Shown: one piece after another, positions 13,297 through 22,311 of the stretch
How positions within the stretch are numbered: the stretch's first letter is position 1
How the letters are laid out: each line of letters starts with the position of its first letter
Virus record (IMG/VR): IMGVR_UViG_3300045933_000063
Span: 1 to 31,962 of that record
DNA from: a virus
DNA length: 31,962 nucleotides
Strand: one strand, 5' to 3'
Position numbers and translations under genes: made by a program
Notes under the pieces: model-generated
What the model was told of the DNA's origin: nothing
The model's database searches: none
What the model saw: the letters and a program-made list of their open reading frames with translations, nothing else

Positions 13297-14274
13297 ATGG
13301 ACGACCAAGCTAGCGACACTAGCACAACCCCGACGATGGATTATCAAGCGGCCTCCGATCAAATCGGGAACATGCTTGGGGAAGATCTCGTCGGGAAGCG
13401 TGAGCCCGCACCGACGCTCACGGCACAGCAATCTGAGCCCGTGCCAGCGCCGACACAAGAAGCCCAGCCGACACAGGAACCCATCAAGACCTACGATGTG
13501 CCCAAGTCCTGGAAACGGGAGATGCACGAGCACTGGGGAAAGGTCACTCCAGAAGCGCAGGCCTACATCATCGAACGCGAAAAGCAGCTCCTCGACGGCT
13601 TTCAATCCTTCCGTCCGATTCAAGACGCCCTCACACCCCACCAAGAGTTTCTGAGCCGAGCCAATATCGCGCCCGCTCAGGCCGTGGCGTCCTTACTGCA
13701 TGCCCAGCGGCGATTGGTGGAAGGCACGGACGAGCAGCGCTGGCAGGCGTTCCAAGAGCTGGCGAAGCACTTAGGACACGATAAACGCCTCGCGCAACCT
13801 CAGGCTCAGACCGCAGCTGCCCAGCCGATGGATCCCGCCATGCAGACCTTGCAGCAGCGGGTGGAGGCGATGGAAGCGCAGGCGAAGGCGCAGTGGGAGG
13901 CCCAGGTTAACGAGATTCGTACCGCCAACATGAAAGCGGTCGACGCATTCGCGGCGGACACCAAGGCGCATCCGTACTTTGATGAGGTGGGCACCGAAAT
14001 GTCCATCTTGATCAGTCAAGGGTATTCCCTACAGGAGGCCTACGACACAGCCGTACGGATGAATCCGGCGGTCTACGCCAAAGAGCAGGCCCGTGTTCTG
14101 ACAGAACACGAAGCCAAATTAAAGGAAAACGCACGCTTGGCCGCATTGCCGAAGAAGAAGGCGGCGAGCGTGAACATTAAGTCCAACGGGGACGGGCCGG
14201 AACCGACAGAACCGGTCGGGACTTTGGAGGACACCATTCGGAGCGTGTATAGAGCCAAGCTCACACGCGCCTAA
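13297..14274 (+). CDS. capsid scaffolding protein
   Basis: 325 residues, ATG 13297 after GGAGGT. It is highly charged and Gln/Pro/Ala-rich, has no Cys, and lies directly before the major capsid gene. Residues 70-135 include YDVPKSWKREMHEHWGKVTP and IIEREKQLLDGFQSF, seen in podovirus scaffolds. A helical, coiled-coil-like centre (MQTLQQRVEAMEAQAKAQWE) precedes a basic C-terminus that would bind capsid subunits. The role is to template procapsid assembly and then leave. No protease gene is seen nearby. Confidence 0.75.
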   Translation: MDDQASDTSTTPTMDYQAASDQIGNMLGEDLVGKREPAPTLTAQQSEPVPAPTQEAQPTQEPIKTYDVPKSWKREMHEHWGKVTPEAQAYIIEREKQLLDGFQSFRPIQDALTPHQEFLSRANIAPAQAVASLLHAQRRLVEGTDEQRWQAFQELAKHLGHDKRLAQPQAQTAAAQPMDPAMQTLQQRVEAMEAQAKAQWEAQVNEIRTANMKAVDAFAADTKAHPYFDEVGTEMSILISQGYSLQEAYDTAVRMNPAVYAKEQARVLTEHEAKLKENARLAALPKKKAASVNIKSNGDGPEPTEPVGTLEDTIRSVYRAKLTRA

Positions 14275-14291
14275 CTCCATGAGGAACGATC

Positions 14292-15251
14292 ATGCCAGCT
14301 AATTCGACCTTTACCGAACTGGTCACCACCACGTTTCGGAACCACCGGAAGCAAATTAAGGACAATATTACCGAGCGGAATGCGCTGTTGAAGCGCATCT
14401 ACAAAAAGGGGAACTACCGCACGGAAGACGGCGGGCTCTCGATTGTGGAGCCGCTCGACTACGCGAGCAATTCAACCTATCAGCGCTTTTCCGGCGCGGA
14501 CGTGCTGAATATTCAAGCCTCCGACGTGCTGAGTGCTGCGGAGTACAACTGGAAGCAAACCGCCATCCATGTGGTGGCGACCGGCGAGGACCTGCGCAAG
14601 AACAGCGGTGAAAATGCGCTGATTAAGCTGGTGGCGGCTCGTATGAAGAATGCGATTCGGACATGGGACAACAGTTTCTCGTCCGATCTCTATTCGGCAG
14701 GCTCGCTCACCAATCAAATCGGGGGCATCCAGCACATCGTGGCCGACACCAACACGAACACGGTGGGCGGCATTGATGCCAACACCTGGACCTTCTGGCG
14801 GAACACCGTCTACGACTTTTCGGTCGCGGGCGTCACGCCAGGGAATACCACCATTGAAGGTTCAATGCTGGCGTTGTGGTTGCAGATCGATCGAGGGCCG
14901 ACCGATTGCCCGGACCTCATCATGATGGACCCAACGTATTACACGTTTTTCGAGAACTCACAAACCTCACTCAAGCGGTACGCCTCGGCGAACGACGCGC
15001 AGGGCGGACTGGTGAATCTGAAATACAAGACGGCGGATGTGATGTACGACACCACCGGCTCGGGTATTCCTTCGGCACACGTCTATATGCTCAATACTGA
15101 ATATCTGAAGTTGGTCGTCCACAAGGATGCAGACCTGGAGGAAATGACGAAGAAGGAACCGGTGAACCAGGACGTGGAAGTCGTACCCATCATTTGGATG
15201 GGGAACCTCACGTGCTCCAATCGGAAGATGCAAGGCGTGATGATAGCGTAG
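14292..15251 (+). CDS. major capsid protein
   Basis: 319 residues; GAGGAACGATC precedes ATG 14292. The pattern fits HK97-fold podovirus capsid proteins: a short N-arm, helix and strand (RNALLKRIYKKGNYRTEDGG), FSGADVLNIQASDVLSAAEY, and a C-terminal LIMMDPTYYTFF, VYMLNTEYLKLVVH, VPIIWMGNLTCSNRKMQGV. That last block is typical of this capsid family. No N-terminal delta domain, consistent with a separate scaffold gene. Confidence 0.85.
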   Translation: MPANSTFTELVTTTFRNHRKQIKDNITERNALLKRIYKKGNYRTEDGGLSIVEPLDYASNSTYQRFSGADVLNIQASDVLSAAEYNWKQTAIHVVATGEDLRKNSGENALIKLVAARMKNAIRTWDNSFSSDLYSAGSLTNQIGGIQHIVADTNTNTVGGIDANTWTFWRNTVYDFSVAGVTPGNTTIEGSMLALWLQIDRGPTDCPDLIMMDPTYYTFFENSQTSLKRYASANDAQGGLVNLKYKTADVMYDTTGSGIPSAHVYMLNTEYLKLVVHKDADLEEMTKKEPVNQDVEVVPIIWMGNLTCSNRKMQGVMIA

Positions 15252-15305
15252 GTAAACCATTGAAAAAGCAGGATATTTTCAAGCGACTAACGAAGGAGAA
15301 TGATC

Positions 15306-15800
15306 ATGGCGTTTGGAATTCATTCACGGGCTGGCATGCAGCCTATTGCGACGACGGAAACGACCGCCAAGCACGTCTTAGGCAGCACGGTCTGGGGCAA
15401 TGACCCTGATTATGGTGATGGAGAATTCATCTATTTGCTGGGCGTCGCCAGTACGGCGGTCGGGTCCATCGTCACCTACGATGTCACGACCTATCAAACC
15501 ACCCTCTCGGCCGTAGGCGGGAGCATTCCTCGTCCGATTGCGGTGGCCATGTCGGCCAATGTGGCGGGCCAATATGGGTGGTATCAAATCAGCGGCATTG
15601 CGGTCTGTAAAAAGCAATGCACCGTGAGCTTGGCGGCTGGGGCCGCCGTTGGCGTGCTGTCTACTGGGCTCATTGCCGGAACCGGCTCGCTCAAGGAAAT
15701 CTCCGGGGCGGTGGTGGCGGCGGTGGCCTCGGCGGCTGCTGGCAGGACCACGGTCAGGGTGATGCTGAGTAGGCCTACGAAACAGGGGCGTATAACATGA
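15306..15800 (+). CDS. probable capsid decoration / head protein
   Basis: 164 residues. ATG 15306 is chosen because AGGAG (15294-15298) is 7 bp upstream; ATG 15300 is too close. It is Ala/Gly/Val-rich and beta-like (VASTAVGSIVTYDVTTYQTT, then GGSIPRPIAVAMSANVAGQY), like small proteins encoded just after major capsid genes. A role on the capsid surface is inferred from position and composition. Confidence 0.6.
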   Translation: MAFGIHSRAGMQPIATTETTAKHVLGSTVWGNDPDYGDGEFIYLLGVASTAVGSIVTYDVTTYQTTLSAVGGSIPRPIAVAMSANVAGQYGWYQISGIAVCKKQCTVSLAAGAAVGVLSTGLIAGTGSLKEISGAVVAAVASAAAGRTTVRVMLSRPTKQGRIT

Positions 15801-15838
15801 TGCATTAGGCAGATTGACTTAATGCTGTCTTGCTACCA

Positions 15839-15874
15839 TTATACCCTCCCAGAAATTAACCTGGGAGGGTATAA
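15839..15874 (+). other. perfect 14-bp intergenic hairpin
   Basis: TTATACCCTCCCAG (15839-15852) is the exact reverse complement of 15861-15874, with loop AAATTAAC. No T-run follows, so it is not a standard terminator on this strand. It sits between the decoration gene and the DUF115/methyltransferase gene. It could be an RNA processing or stability element, or an operator. Confidence 0.7.
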
Positions 15875-15907
15875 CAGGTGGAATACTCCACTTAGGTGAG
15901 CATAATC

Positions 15908-17281
15908 ATGCTTCTTCCTTACAGCAACTTGCAAGTGAAGCATCAGAATCCAGGGGCGACGAAGCCGTTGATTCTGCCGATTCACGTGATTTGCAACACC
16001 TCGGATGAGGCGCTGTACGGTAATATCTCGATCAATTCGAGGCGGCCTGGGAAATGGTTGGATAAGTCCCCGGCCCATGCGCGGGTGGCGGTCTTGTGCG
16101 GATCCGGGCCGAGCCTCGCCGATCATTTAGACGCGGTTCGGCGCTGGCGGGCGAACGGGGCGGCCATCTTTGCGATGAACGGCGCGGCTTCCTATCTCGC
16201 GGCCAACGGCATTATGCCGGACTACCAAGTGATCCTCGATGCGCGGGAAGAAACGGCGGATCTCGTCGGCCCCGCCCATCACCATCTCTTTGCCTCACAA
16301 GTGCATCCCGCGTGCTTTGACAAAATGCCCATGGCGCAGCTCTGGCATTTGCAAATTGAGCATATGGACGACTACACCCCGGACTATGACGAGCCCTTTG
16401 TGGAAATCGGTGGGGCGGCGTCGGTCGGGAATACGGCGGCGTGTTTGGTGTATGCCATGGGATACCGCAACCTTCAGCTCTACGGCTACGATTCGTCACA
16501 CCGGGCGGACAAGAGCCATGCCTTTCATCAGCCGTTGAACAACGGCGATCCGTGTGCCTGGGTGACGTTCTGCGGCAAGCAGTATTTGGTGAGCCTGACG
16601 ATGAAGCTACAAGCGGAGAAGTTTCAAGAGACGGCGAGGGACTTGAAGCAGCTGGGCTGCACAATTGCCGTGCATGGCGATGGGCTCTTACCGGACATGT
16701 ATAACACGCCGAAAGAAACCATGACCGAGCAAGAGAAATACGAGCGCATGTGGGCCATTTCAGAGTATCGCACGCTCTCACCAGGCGAAGACGCCGTGCC
16801 CGCTTTTCTGAAACAGGTGACGGAGCGCGGCACGCTGTTGGATATCGGGTGCGGCACAGGTCGAGCTGGTCTGAAGCTCAAAGAGGCGGGATTTGACGTG
16901 ACCTTGATGGACTTCACCGATAACAGCCGAGACTATCACGCGCTGACGCTGCCGTTTGTTCGACACGATCTCACCCAGTCGTTTCCTCTCGCGGCGACCT
17001 ATGGCTACTGCTGTGATGTGATGGAACACATTGCGCCGGACCAGATTGTGCGCGTACTGCTGAATATCTTATGGGCGACCGACCGCACCTTCTTTCAGAT
17101 TAGTACGGAGCCTGACCGCTTTGGCGCGGTCATTAATCAAGATCTGCATTTAACCGTCATGCCTGGGTCGTGGTGGCTCGACACGATCCGTGTGCTTGGG
17201 GTGACGGTGGACTGGTTTGAAGAAACAGCCGGTGATATTCAATGTTTGGTGACGACGAGGAGGACCCATGCTGCTCGATGA
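15908..17281 (+). CDS. DUF115-like / methyltransferase fusion
   Basis: 457 residues from ATG 15908 (AGGTGAG upstream; GTG 15896 is also in frame). The N-terminal half (about 55-265) resembles the DUF115/Maf-like domain: VAVLCGSGPSLADHL (GSGPS at 65-69), IFAMNGAASYLAANGIMPDY with QVILDARE, then GGAASVGNTAACLVYAMGY. The C-terminal half (about 295-450) is an AdoMet methyltransferase with motif I LDIGCGTG (311-318), an acidic strand end (VTLMDFTD) and a later CCDVMEHI. DUF115 proteins include motility-associated sugar-transfer factors. A capsid-module location suggests modification of virion or host surface glycans, but this is inference. Confidence 0.75.
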   Translation: MLLPYSNLQVKHQNPGATKPLILPIHVICNTSDEALYGNISINSRRPGKWLDKSPAHARVAVLCGSGPSLADHLDAVRRWRANGAAIFAMNGAASYLAANGIMPDYQVILDAREETADLVGPAHHHLFASQVHPACFDKMPMAQLWHLQIEHMDDYTPDYDEPFVEIGGAASVGNTAACLVYAMGYRNLQLYGYDSSHRADKSHAFHQPLNNGDPCAWVTFCGKQYLVSLTMKLQAEKFQETARDLKQLGCTIAVHGDGLLPDMYNTPKETMTEQEKYERMWAISEYRTLSPGEDAVPAFLKQVTERGTLLDIGCGTGRAGLKLKEAGFDVTLMDFTDNSRDYHALTLPFVRHDLTQSFPLAATYGYCCDVMEHIAPDQIVRVLLNILWATDRTFFQISTEPDRFGAVINQDLHLTVMPGSWWLDTIRVLGVTVDWFEETAGDIQCLVTTRRTHAAR

Positions 17282-17888
17282 AATGATTTCCGCGCCGCAA
17301 CTGCTGGCTCGCGACATGCCCTATGTGACGTTTAAAACGGAGACGATTGAGGACCCGTTGCGCACCAAGAAAGAGGGGCGCATGTGTTACAAGGATCAGG
17401 ATTTTGCTGTGGTGACGCCACCCGGCGGGAAGTCAAACAATACGCCCAAGATTGAGCAATTTTGGGCTTGGACAGATCAAGAACTCAGAGGCGGGCGCGT
17501 CAAGTATGAATGGGTCATGAAATGGAAGGGCGATTATGAGCTGTACCGCCAAGGACTGGAGATTCCAGAACAGGGCACGGCTATTCGTGGATGGAAACTC
17601 CTGAGCGGCGCACAGCAAGAAGAATTGCTCCGCATCAATGTTCGCACCGTGGAGGCGTTGGCCGAGCTGAACGATGACGGCCTGCGAGCCTTTGGAATGG
17701 GCGCGGCGCGGCTGAAGGAACGGGCGCAGGCGTGGCTGGCGCAGAACGAGAGTAAGGAATCGGGGGCGCTCAAGCTAGCCGATCTCACGCGAGAGCTTCA
17801 AGTACTCAAGGAACAATTGGCGAACGAAGCCGAGAAACGCGCAGAACTGGAACTGGCGTTGTCGGAGAAGAAGCGGAGAACGGCATGA
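17268..17888 (+). CDS. head-tail region protein with HhH-like segment
   Basis: 206 residues, overlapping the previous gene by 14 bp, with AGGAGG before the ATG. The N-terminal 100 residues (EPDPLRTKK-like region to FWAWTDQELRGGRVKYEWVM) look like a small beta domain. Residues 100-160 (LSGAQQEELLRINVRTVEAL, AFGMGAARLKERAQAWL) resemble a helix-hairpin-helix-like module common in phage head-tail genes. The C-terminus is a coiled coil ending in a basic KKRRTA. Probable virion or assembly protein, precise role unknown. Confidence 0.6.
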   Translation: MLLDEMISAPQLLARDMPYVTFKTETIEDPLRTKKEGRMCYKDQDFAVVTPPGGKSNNTPKIEQFWAWTDQELRGGRVKYEWVMKWKGDYELYRQGLEIPEQGTAIRGWKLLSGAQQEELLRINVRTVEALAELNDDGLRAFGMGAARLKERAQAWLAQNESKESGALKLADLTRELQVLKEQLANEAEKRAELELALSEKKRRTA

Positions 17889-18406
17889 GTTTCAACGGGT
17901 CGGGGACGTTTGGCATCAATGCGACCGGGTATCCGATCCAACCGGAGGATCTTGCGTATTCAACAGTGTTCAATGCCATCATGACCGAACTCGAAACGGG
18001 ACTCAGCCAATGTATTACGAAGGATGGGCAGACGACCCTGACGCAAAACCTGAGCCTAAGCGGAAAGAACATTACGAATCTGCTGTCGGCCACTGCGCTG
18101 ACTCATGCCATGAGTCTCTACAATGGCATGGTCAATACCGGTACCTATGTATCCACGGTTGGCGGGACTGTCGACGCCATTACGTTGACGCCGTCTCCAT
18201 CGGTCGCTTCGGCGAATTATACCGCCGGAATGGAATTTTTCTTTGTCTCGACCGGAGCCAATACGGGCGCGGTGACCGTCGCGGTGAGCGGCCTGTCCAC
18301 CAAGAGCATCACGAAGAACGGAGCGACGGCGCTGTCAGCCGGAGACATTCCGTCGGGCGCGATCGTGCATATCGTCTATGACGGGACACGGTTTCAAAAG
18401 ATCTAA
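17885..18406 (+). CDS. short tail-fibre-like virion protein
   Basis: 173 residues, ATGA overlap with the previous gene. The N-terminus MSFNGSGTFGINATGYPI followed by CITKDGQTTLTQNLSLSG is a pattern shared by many podovirus tail/fibre proteins. The C-terminus (VAVSGLSTKSITKNGATAL, IPSGAIVHIVYDGTRFQKI) is a beta-rich domain also common there. Probably an adaptor or short fibre near the tail. Confidence 0.65.
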   Translation: MSFNGSGTFGINATGYPIQPEDLAYSTVFNAIMTELETGLSQCITKDGQTTLTQNLSLSGKNITNLLSATALTHAMSLYNGMVNTGTYVSTVGGTVDAITLTPSPSVASANYTAGMEFFFVSTGANTGAVTVAVSGLSTKSITKNGATALSAGDIPSGAIVHIVYDGTRFQKI

Positions 18407-19135
18407 ATGGCCCAGACGCTTTTAACCGAGGTTCAGGATTTTTGTGAGCGGGCGATGCTCCCGGTGCCGCAAACCGTCGTTGGCACGTCAGACGCTCACG
18501 TCAAACAAATCCGGTCGATCCTCTACGAGGCCGGGAATTCCCTGGCGATTCGCGGCGAGTGGTCGCGCCTCACCTTTGAGGAAGTTCATACGACCGTGGC
18601 ACAAGAAGACCAGGGCAGTATCTATGAGATTACGGCCACGGGCGGCGCAACCGCCTTTCGCAAGATCAAGCATGAAACCATGTGGGATCGAACGGACCGG
18701 TTGCCGATCTGGCCGATTACGCCCACGGATTGGCAATGGACGAAGGCTATAGCAAGCTCGCATCCTCGCTACCGGTATCGCTTGGTGCGAGGGCGACTCC
18801 TGTTCACCCCGACCCCTCCGGCGGGACACTCTATCGCCTTTGAATGGCTGTCAAAATGGTGGATTCAGGATGGCACGAGCGGCACGATTAAGGAGCGATT
18901 TACGCTCGACACCGATTCGTTCCTTGTGGAACGCGAGTTACTCAAGCTGGGGTTGGCGTGGCGGTGGCGGAAAGCGAAGGGCTACGACTATACCGAAGAA
19001 TATGAGGAATATGAATCGCGGCTGGCGGAAACCCTCGGCCATGATGTGCCGAGAACGACGCTACGGATGGATCAGGAGCCTGCGCAGGTGCGGCCAGGCG
19101 TCTTTGTGCCTGACTGGTCATGGGATCTCTCGTAA
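18407..19135 (+). CDS. tail adaptor (head-tail connector) protein
   Basis: 242 residues, start directly after the preceding TAA. The pattern fits podovirus adaptor proteins of the P22 gp4/T7 gp11-like type: TLLTEVQDFCERAMLPVPQ, HVKQIRSILYEAGNSLA, WPITPTDWQWTKAI, YRYRLVRGRLLFTPTPPAGH, and a C-terminal helix with ERELLKLGLAWRWRKAKGY. It would bind the portal and start the short tail. Encoded right before the nozzle-like gene, as expected. Confidence 0.7.
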   Translation: MAQTLLTEVQDFCERAMLPVPQTVVGTSDAHVKQIRSILYEAGNSLAIRGEWSRLTFEEVHTTVAQEDQGSIYEITATGGATAFRKIKHETMWDRTDRLPIWPITPTDWQWTKAIASSHPRYRYRLVRGRLLFTPTPPAGHSIAFEWLSKWWIQDGTSGTIKERFTLDTDSFLVERELLKLGLAWRWRKAKGYDYTEEYEEYESRLAETLGHDVPRTTLRMDQEPAQVRPGVFVPDWSWDLS

Positions 19136-20706
19136 TGCAACGAGTAGCGACACGAACGAGACGAATAAACCGCAGCGCGAGCGGGATTGAGAAGACGATC
19201 CCGGCTCCGATCGGCGGGTGGAACGCGCGGGATTCACTGGCTGGAATGAAGGCAACGGACGCCGTAGTGCTTGAAAATTGGTTTCCTCAGACGACGGATC
19301 TCGAAATGCGCGGTGGGTACGATACCCACATGATGAACTTTCAGGGGATCGTGAAAACCTTGGCGGTCCATCATGGGCTTGATGGGACCGATCAAATGAT
19401 TGCCTTTAGCGAATATGGAGCCTTTGAAGCGACGTTTGGCGGACAATGGGGCGGAACCACCATGGGAGCCCGCACCAACGGCAAGCATATCACGGAGATG
19501 TTCGGAGACGGCACTAATAATTGGCTGATTGCCGTGGATGGGGTCGACAAACCCTGGTATTGGAACGGGACCTCAGCGCCCGTGTTGGTGGATGGTGTGA
19601 CGACCCCGGCGATTACCGGCTTAACGACGACCGATATCGTCTCTGTGGCCGTGTTCAAGGAGCGGTTGCTCTTTATCCGAAATAACAAACTTGGATTTGA
19701 CTATCTGCCAGCCGGGGATGCCGGGGGAGCAGCCACCTATTTCGATCTGGCTTCAATTGCCTCGCGCGGTGGCTATCTCATGGCCATTGCCGTCTGGTCG
19801 AGAGATGCCGGGGACGGCCCTGACGACTTCGCCGTGTTTTTGACCTCGCAAGGTGAAGCGATCGTCTATCAAGGGACCGATCCGAGTAGCGCCAATACCT
19901 GGGCCTTAGTCGGTACCTTCAGAATTGGGAAGCCCTTAGGGCGGCGCTGCGTGCTGAAATACGGGGCAGATCCCTTGATCCTCACCGAAGAAGGGCTCTT
20001 TCCGCTGTCGGCTCTGTTGGCCAGTGGCGACGCCCGCGATCAATACGCCGTGTCCTTCAAGATCCAAAGCGCCTTTGCCAGCGCTGCACGCGAGTCCGGT
20101 TCTCAGTTCGGCTGGAAGGCGCTGTCGTTCCCAGAACGAAATGCCCTGATTGTGAACATCCCCTATGCCGAAGATGGACGCCACGAACAATATGTCATGA
20201 ATACCATCGCAAAAACCTGGTGCAAGTTTACCGGGTGGCACGCGGAAGACTTCTGCGTCTTTGAAGGAACGCTGTACTTTGCTCGTGGGAGCCGCATTCA
20301 TCGTGCCTGGTACGGCACGGCGGACGATGACCAGGCTATTCCCTATTATGCGCAGCAAGCCTATATGGATTTCGGCTATCCCGCGATCAAGACGCCGTTG
20401 ATGTTTATGCCCATCCTCAATAGCAACCGGGCCGTCACGTATGAGCAGGGGATTGACACGGATTTTGTCTCACGGGATCCCGCTGTGGCAACGATCTCCT
20501 CGCAATCCGGCATTTTTCAATGGGACGTGTCGTATTGGGACCAAGCGCGATGGGCAGCCAACGACAGCAATATGGTTAAGAGTTGGGGCGGCACGGCCTC
20601 ATGGCCTGGGCGCTGGCTGTCCGGCAAGCTGCGGGTGGTGTCGGACGAAGTTCACGCCACATGGATCGGCTCGGTCTTACGATTTGAGGTAGGAGACGGG
20701 CTATGA
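19135..20706 (+). CDS. tail nozzle-like (tubular B / gp10-like) protein
   Basis: 523 residues from ATG 19135, which overlaps the preceding stop (TAATG); ATG 19120 is in frame. It opens with a basic segment and IPAPIGGWNARDSLAGMK, the recurring N-terminus of podovirus nozzle proteins. The rest is beta-rich with repeated Trp/Gly strands (LIAVDGVDKPWYWNG, FKERLLFIRNNKLGF, QGEAIVYQGTDPSSANTWAL), as in a beta-propeller. It would form the distal short tail with the adaptor. Confidence 0.75.
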   Translation: MQRVATRTRRINRSASGIEKTIPAPIGGWNARDSLAGMKATDAVVLENWFPQTTDLEMRGGYDTHMMNFQGIVKTLAVHHGLDGTDQMIAFSEYGAFEATFGGQWGGTTMGARTNGKHITEMFGDGTNNWLIAVDGVDKPWYWNGTSAPVLVDGVTTPAITGLTTTDIVSVAVFKERLLFIRNNKLGFDYLPAGDAGGAATYFDLASIASRGGYLMAIAVWSRDAGDGPDDFAVFLTSQGEAIVYQGTDPSSANTWALVGTFRIGKPLGRRCVLKYGADPLILTEEGLFPLSALLASGDARDQYAVSFKIQSAFASAARESGSQFGWKALSFPERNALIVNIPYAEDGRHEQYVMNTIAKTWCKFTGWHAEDFCVFEGTLYFARGSRIHRAWYGTADDDQAIPYYAQQAYMDFGYPAIKTPLMFMPILNSNRAVTYEQGIDTDFVSRDPAVATISSQSGIFQWDVSYWDQARWAANDSNMVKSWGGTASWPGRWLSGKLRVVSDEVHATWIGSVLRFEVGDGL

Positions 20707-21230
20707 TTACCATCCAAGTTGAAAATGTGGCCCAGTGCTGGGACGAAATCTATCCGCTGACGGAACTCCATTGGACTGGGACGAAAACGTATCGGCGGCA
20801 TGAACCGTTCAACCCGGACAAGGCCCGCTATCTCCAATACAATGACATGGGCTATTTTCATTTGATCACGGTTCGTGATGCCGGACGGCTGGTGGGCTAT
20901 TTCGGACTCTATGTGACCACCTCGATGCATTCCCAGCTCCGCATGGCGACAGAGGACACCTTTTTCATTCATCCCGACTATCGCCATGGCCGTCTTGCCC
21001 TGCGAGTCTTAAAATACGTGCAATCCTACTGTGCCCTCCTGGGCGTGCATGAGCTGCTGTTTTCCTGCGAGACGGATAACACAACCGGCATTGTTGGTCT
21101 CCTCGAACACCTGGGCTTTCAAGAGAAAATCAGGCAATTCAGCCTCATTCTCGATCCTCCACCCAGCGCCGACAGCGCTCAACCTGATGCTGTAGGTGTC
21201 TATGAGTCACCTCCTCAACTCACTGCTTAA
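20703..21230 (+). CDS. GNAT-fold acetyltransferase-like phage protein
   Basis: 175 residues, ATGA overlap with the nozzle gene. The GNAT pattern is present: DAGRLVGYFGLYV (strands 2-4), a TEDTFFIHPDYRHGRLALRV segment carrying the AcCoA-binding loop (RHGRLA, a variant of Q/RxxGxG/A), and HLGFQEK near the end. Similar GNAT genes sit in podovirus tail modules beside ejection proteins. It may be an injected protein or a virion component rather than a metabolic enzyme. Pro-rich C-terminal tail after the fold. Confidence 0.7.
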   Translation: MITIQVENVAQCWDEIYPLTELHWTGTKTYRRHEPFNPDKARYLQYNDMGYFHLITVRDAGRLVGYFGLYVTTSMHSQLRMATEDTFFIHPDYRHGRLALRVLKYVQSYCALLGVHELLFSCETDNTTGIVGLLEHLGFQEKIRQFSLILDPPPSADSAQPDAVGVYESPPQLTA

Positions 21231-22311
21231 CGGGCTCGATCCACGCGGCAAATCGTTCTGCTGCTGTGCTCCCGATCCGCCGCCAGCCCCGGACTATACC
21301 AAGGCTGCGCAACAGCAGGGCGCGGCTAACATTGAAGCGGCGCGGGTCCAAGGCCGGATGAACAATCCGAATGTGGTGGGCCCGTATGGCACTCAAACGG
21401 TCACCTGGCAAGGTGATACCCCCACACTGTCGCAAAACTTGAGCCCGCAGCAGCAACTACTGCTCAACGAAAGCAACGCCACGAAGATTCGATTGAGCCA
21501 GCTTGCTGGGCAGGGCGCGAACGCGGCAGGGCAGGTGATTGGGAAGAATCTCGATCTATCGGGATTGCCAGCCCAACCGGGGAATGCGACGGACACCAGG
21601 ACCAAAGTCTTGGATGCCATGATGACACGGGTGAATGAAGACTCTGACCGGCAACGGGGATTAACGGAATCCCGGCTACTCGCGTCGGGCATCCCGCGCG
21701 GGTCGAAGGCCTATGATGATGCCATGGCGTTACAAGAGCGCACCCGCACCGATGCAGCCAATCAAGCCTATCTGGCGAGCGGGCAAGAGATGACCCGTGA
21801 TTTCCAACAGGACGCGCAACGGCGACGAGAAGCGCTGGGAGAACTCTTAGCGCAGCGGCAAACGCCCCTCAACGAAATTACCGCGCTCATGTCCGGCTCA
21901 CAAGTGAGTAATCCGTTTTCTGTACCTGGTTATGCCCAAAATGCGCAAGTGCAAGCAGCCCCGTTGTTCCAGGCGCAACAGCTGCAAGGGGATTGGGCGT
22001 CGGATCTCTATAACGCGAGAGCCGCACAAGCGGGCAATCTGCAGCAAGGGCTCTTTGGGCTCGGCGCGGCGGGGATCGGCGCTTATGGCGCGTCAGACCG
22101 GCGCTTGAAGCGGAACATTGTCAAGATTGGCATGCATCCTGTCGGAGTGCCGCTCTACGAATATGATATTGATGGACGGCACGAGCAAGGCGTGATGGCC
22201 GATGAACTCGAAGCCGTGAGACCGGACGCGGTATTCGTCGGATCTGATGGCTATCAGCGTGTGCGCTATGACTTGATTGGAGGACGTGATGCCGTGCACC
22301 TGCACCCCTGA
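21202..22311 (+). CDS. internal virion protein with C-terminal S74 chaperone domain
   Basis: 369 residues from ATG 21202 (GTG 21196 also in frame). A CCCAPDPPPAPDYTKAA N-terminus is followed by a long Gln/Ala-rich helical region, as in podovirus ejection-type proteins. At about 298-362 is an S74-type intramolecular chaperone signature: SDRRLKRNI, PLYEYDI, GVMADELEAVRPDAV. In fibres this domain cuts itself off, with a Ser at its start (here SDRR). Its presence on a helical, not fibre-like, protein is unusual. The 3' end overlaps the next gene. Confidence 0.7.
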   Translation: MSHLLNSLLNGLDPRGKSFCCCAPDPPPAPDYTKAAQQQGAANIEAARVQGRMNNPNVVGPYGTQTVTWQGDTPTLSQNLSPQQQLLLNESNATKIRLSQLAGQGANAAGQVIGKNLDLSGLPAQPGNATDTRTKVLDAMMTRVNEDSDRQRGLTESRLLASGIPRGSKAYDDAMALQERTRTDAANQAYLASGQEMTRDFQQDAQRRREALGELLAQRQTPLNEITALMSGSQVSNPFSVPGYAQNAQVQAAPLFQAQQLQGDWASDLYNARAAQAGNLQQGLFGLGAAGIGAYGASDRRLKRNIVKIGMHPVGVPLYEYDIDGRHEQGVMADELEAVRPDAVFVGSDGYQRVRYDLIGGRDAVHLHP

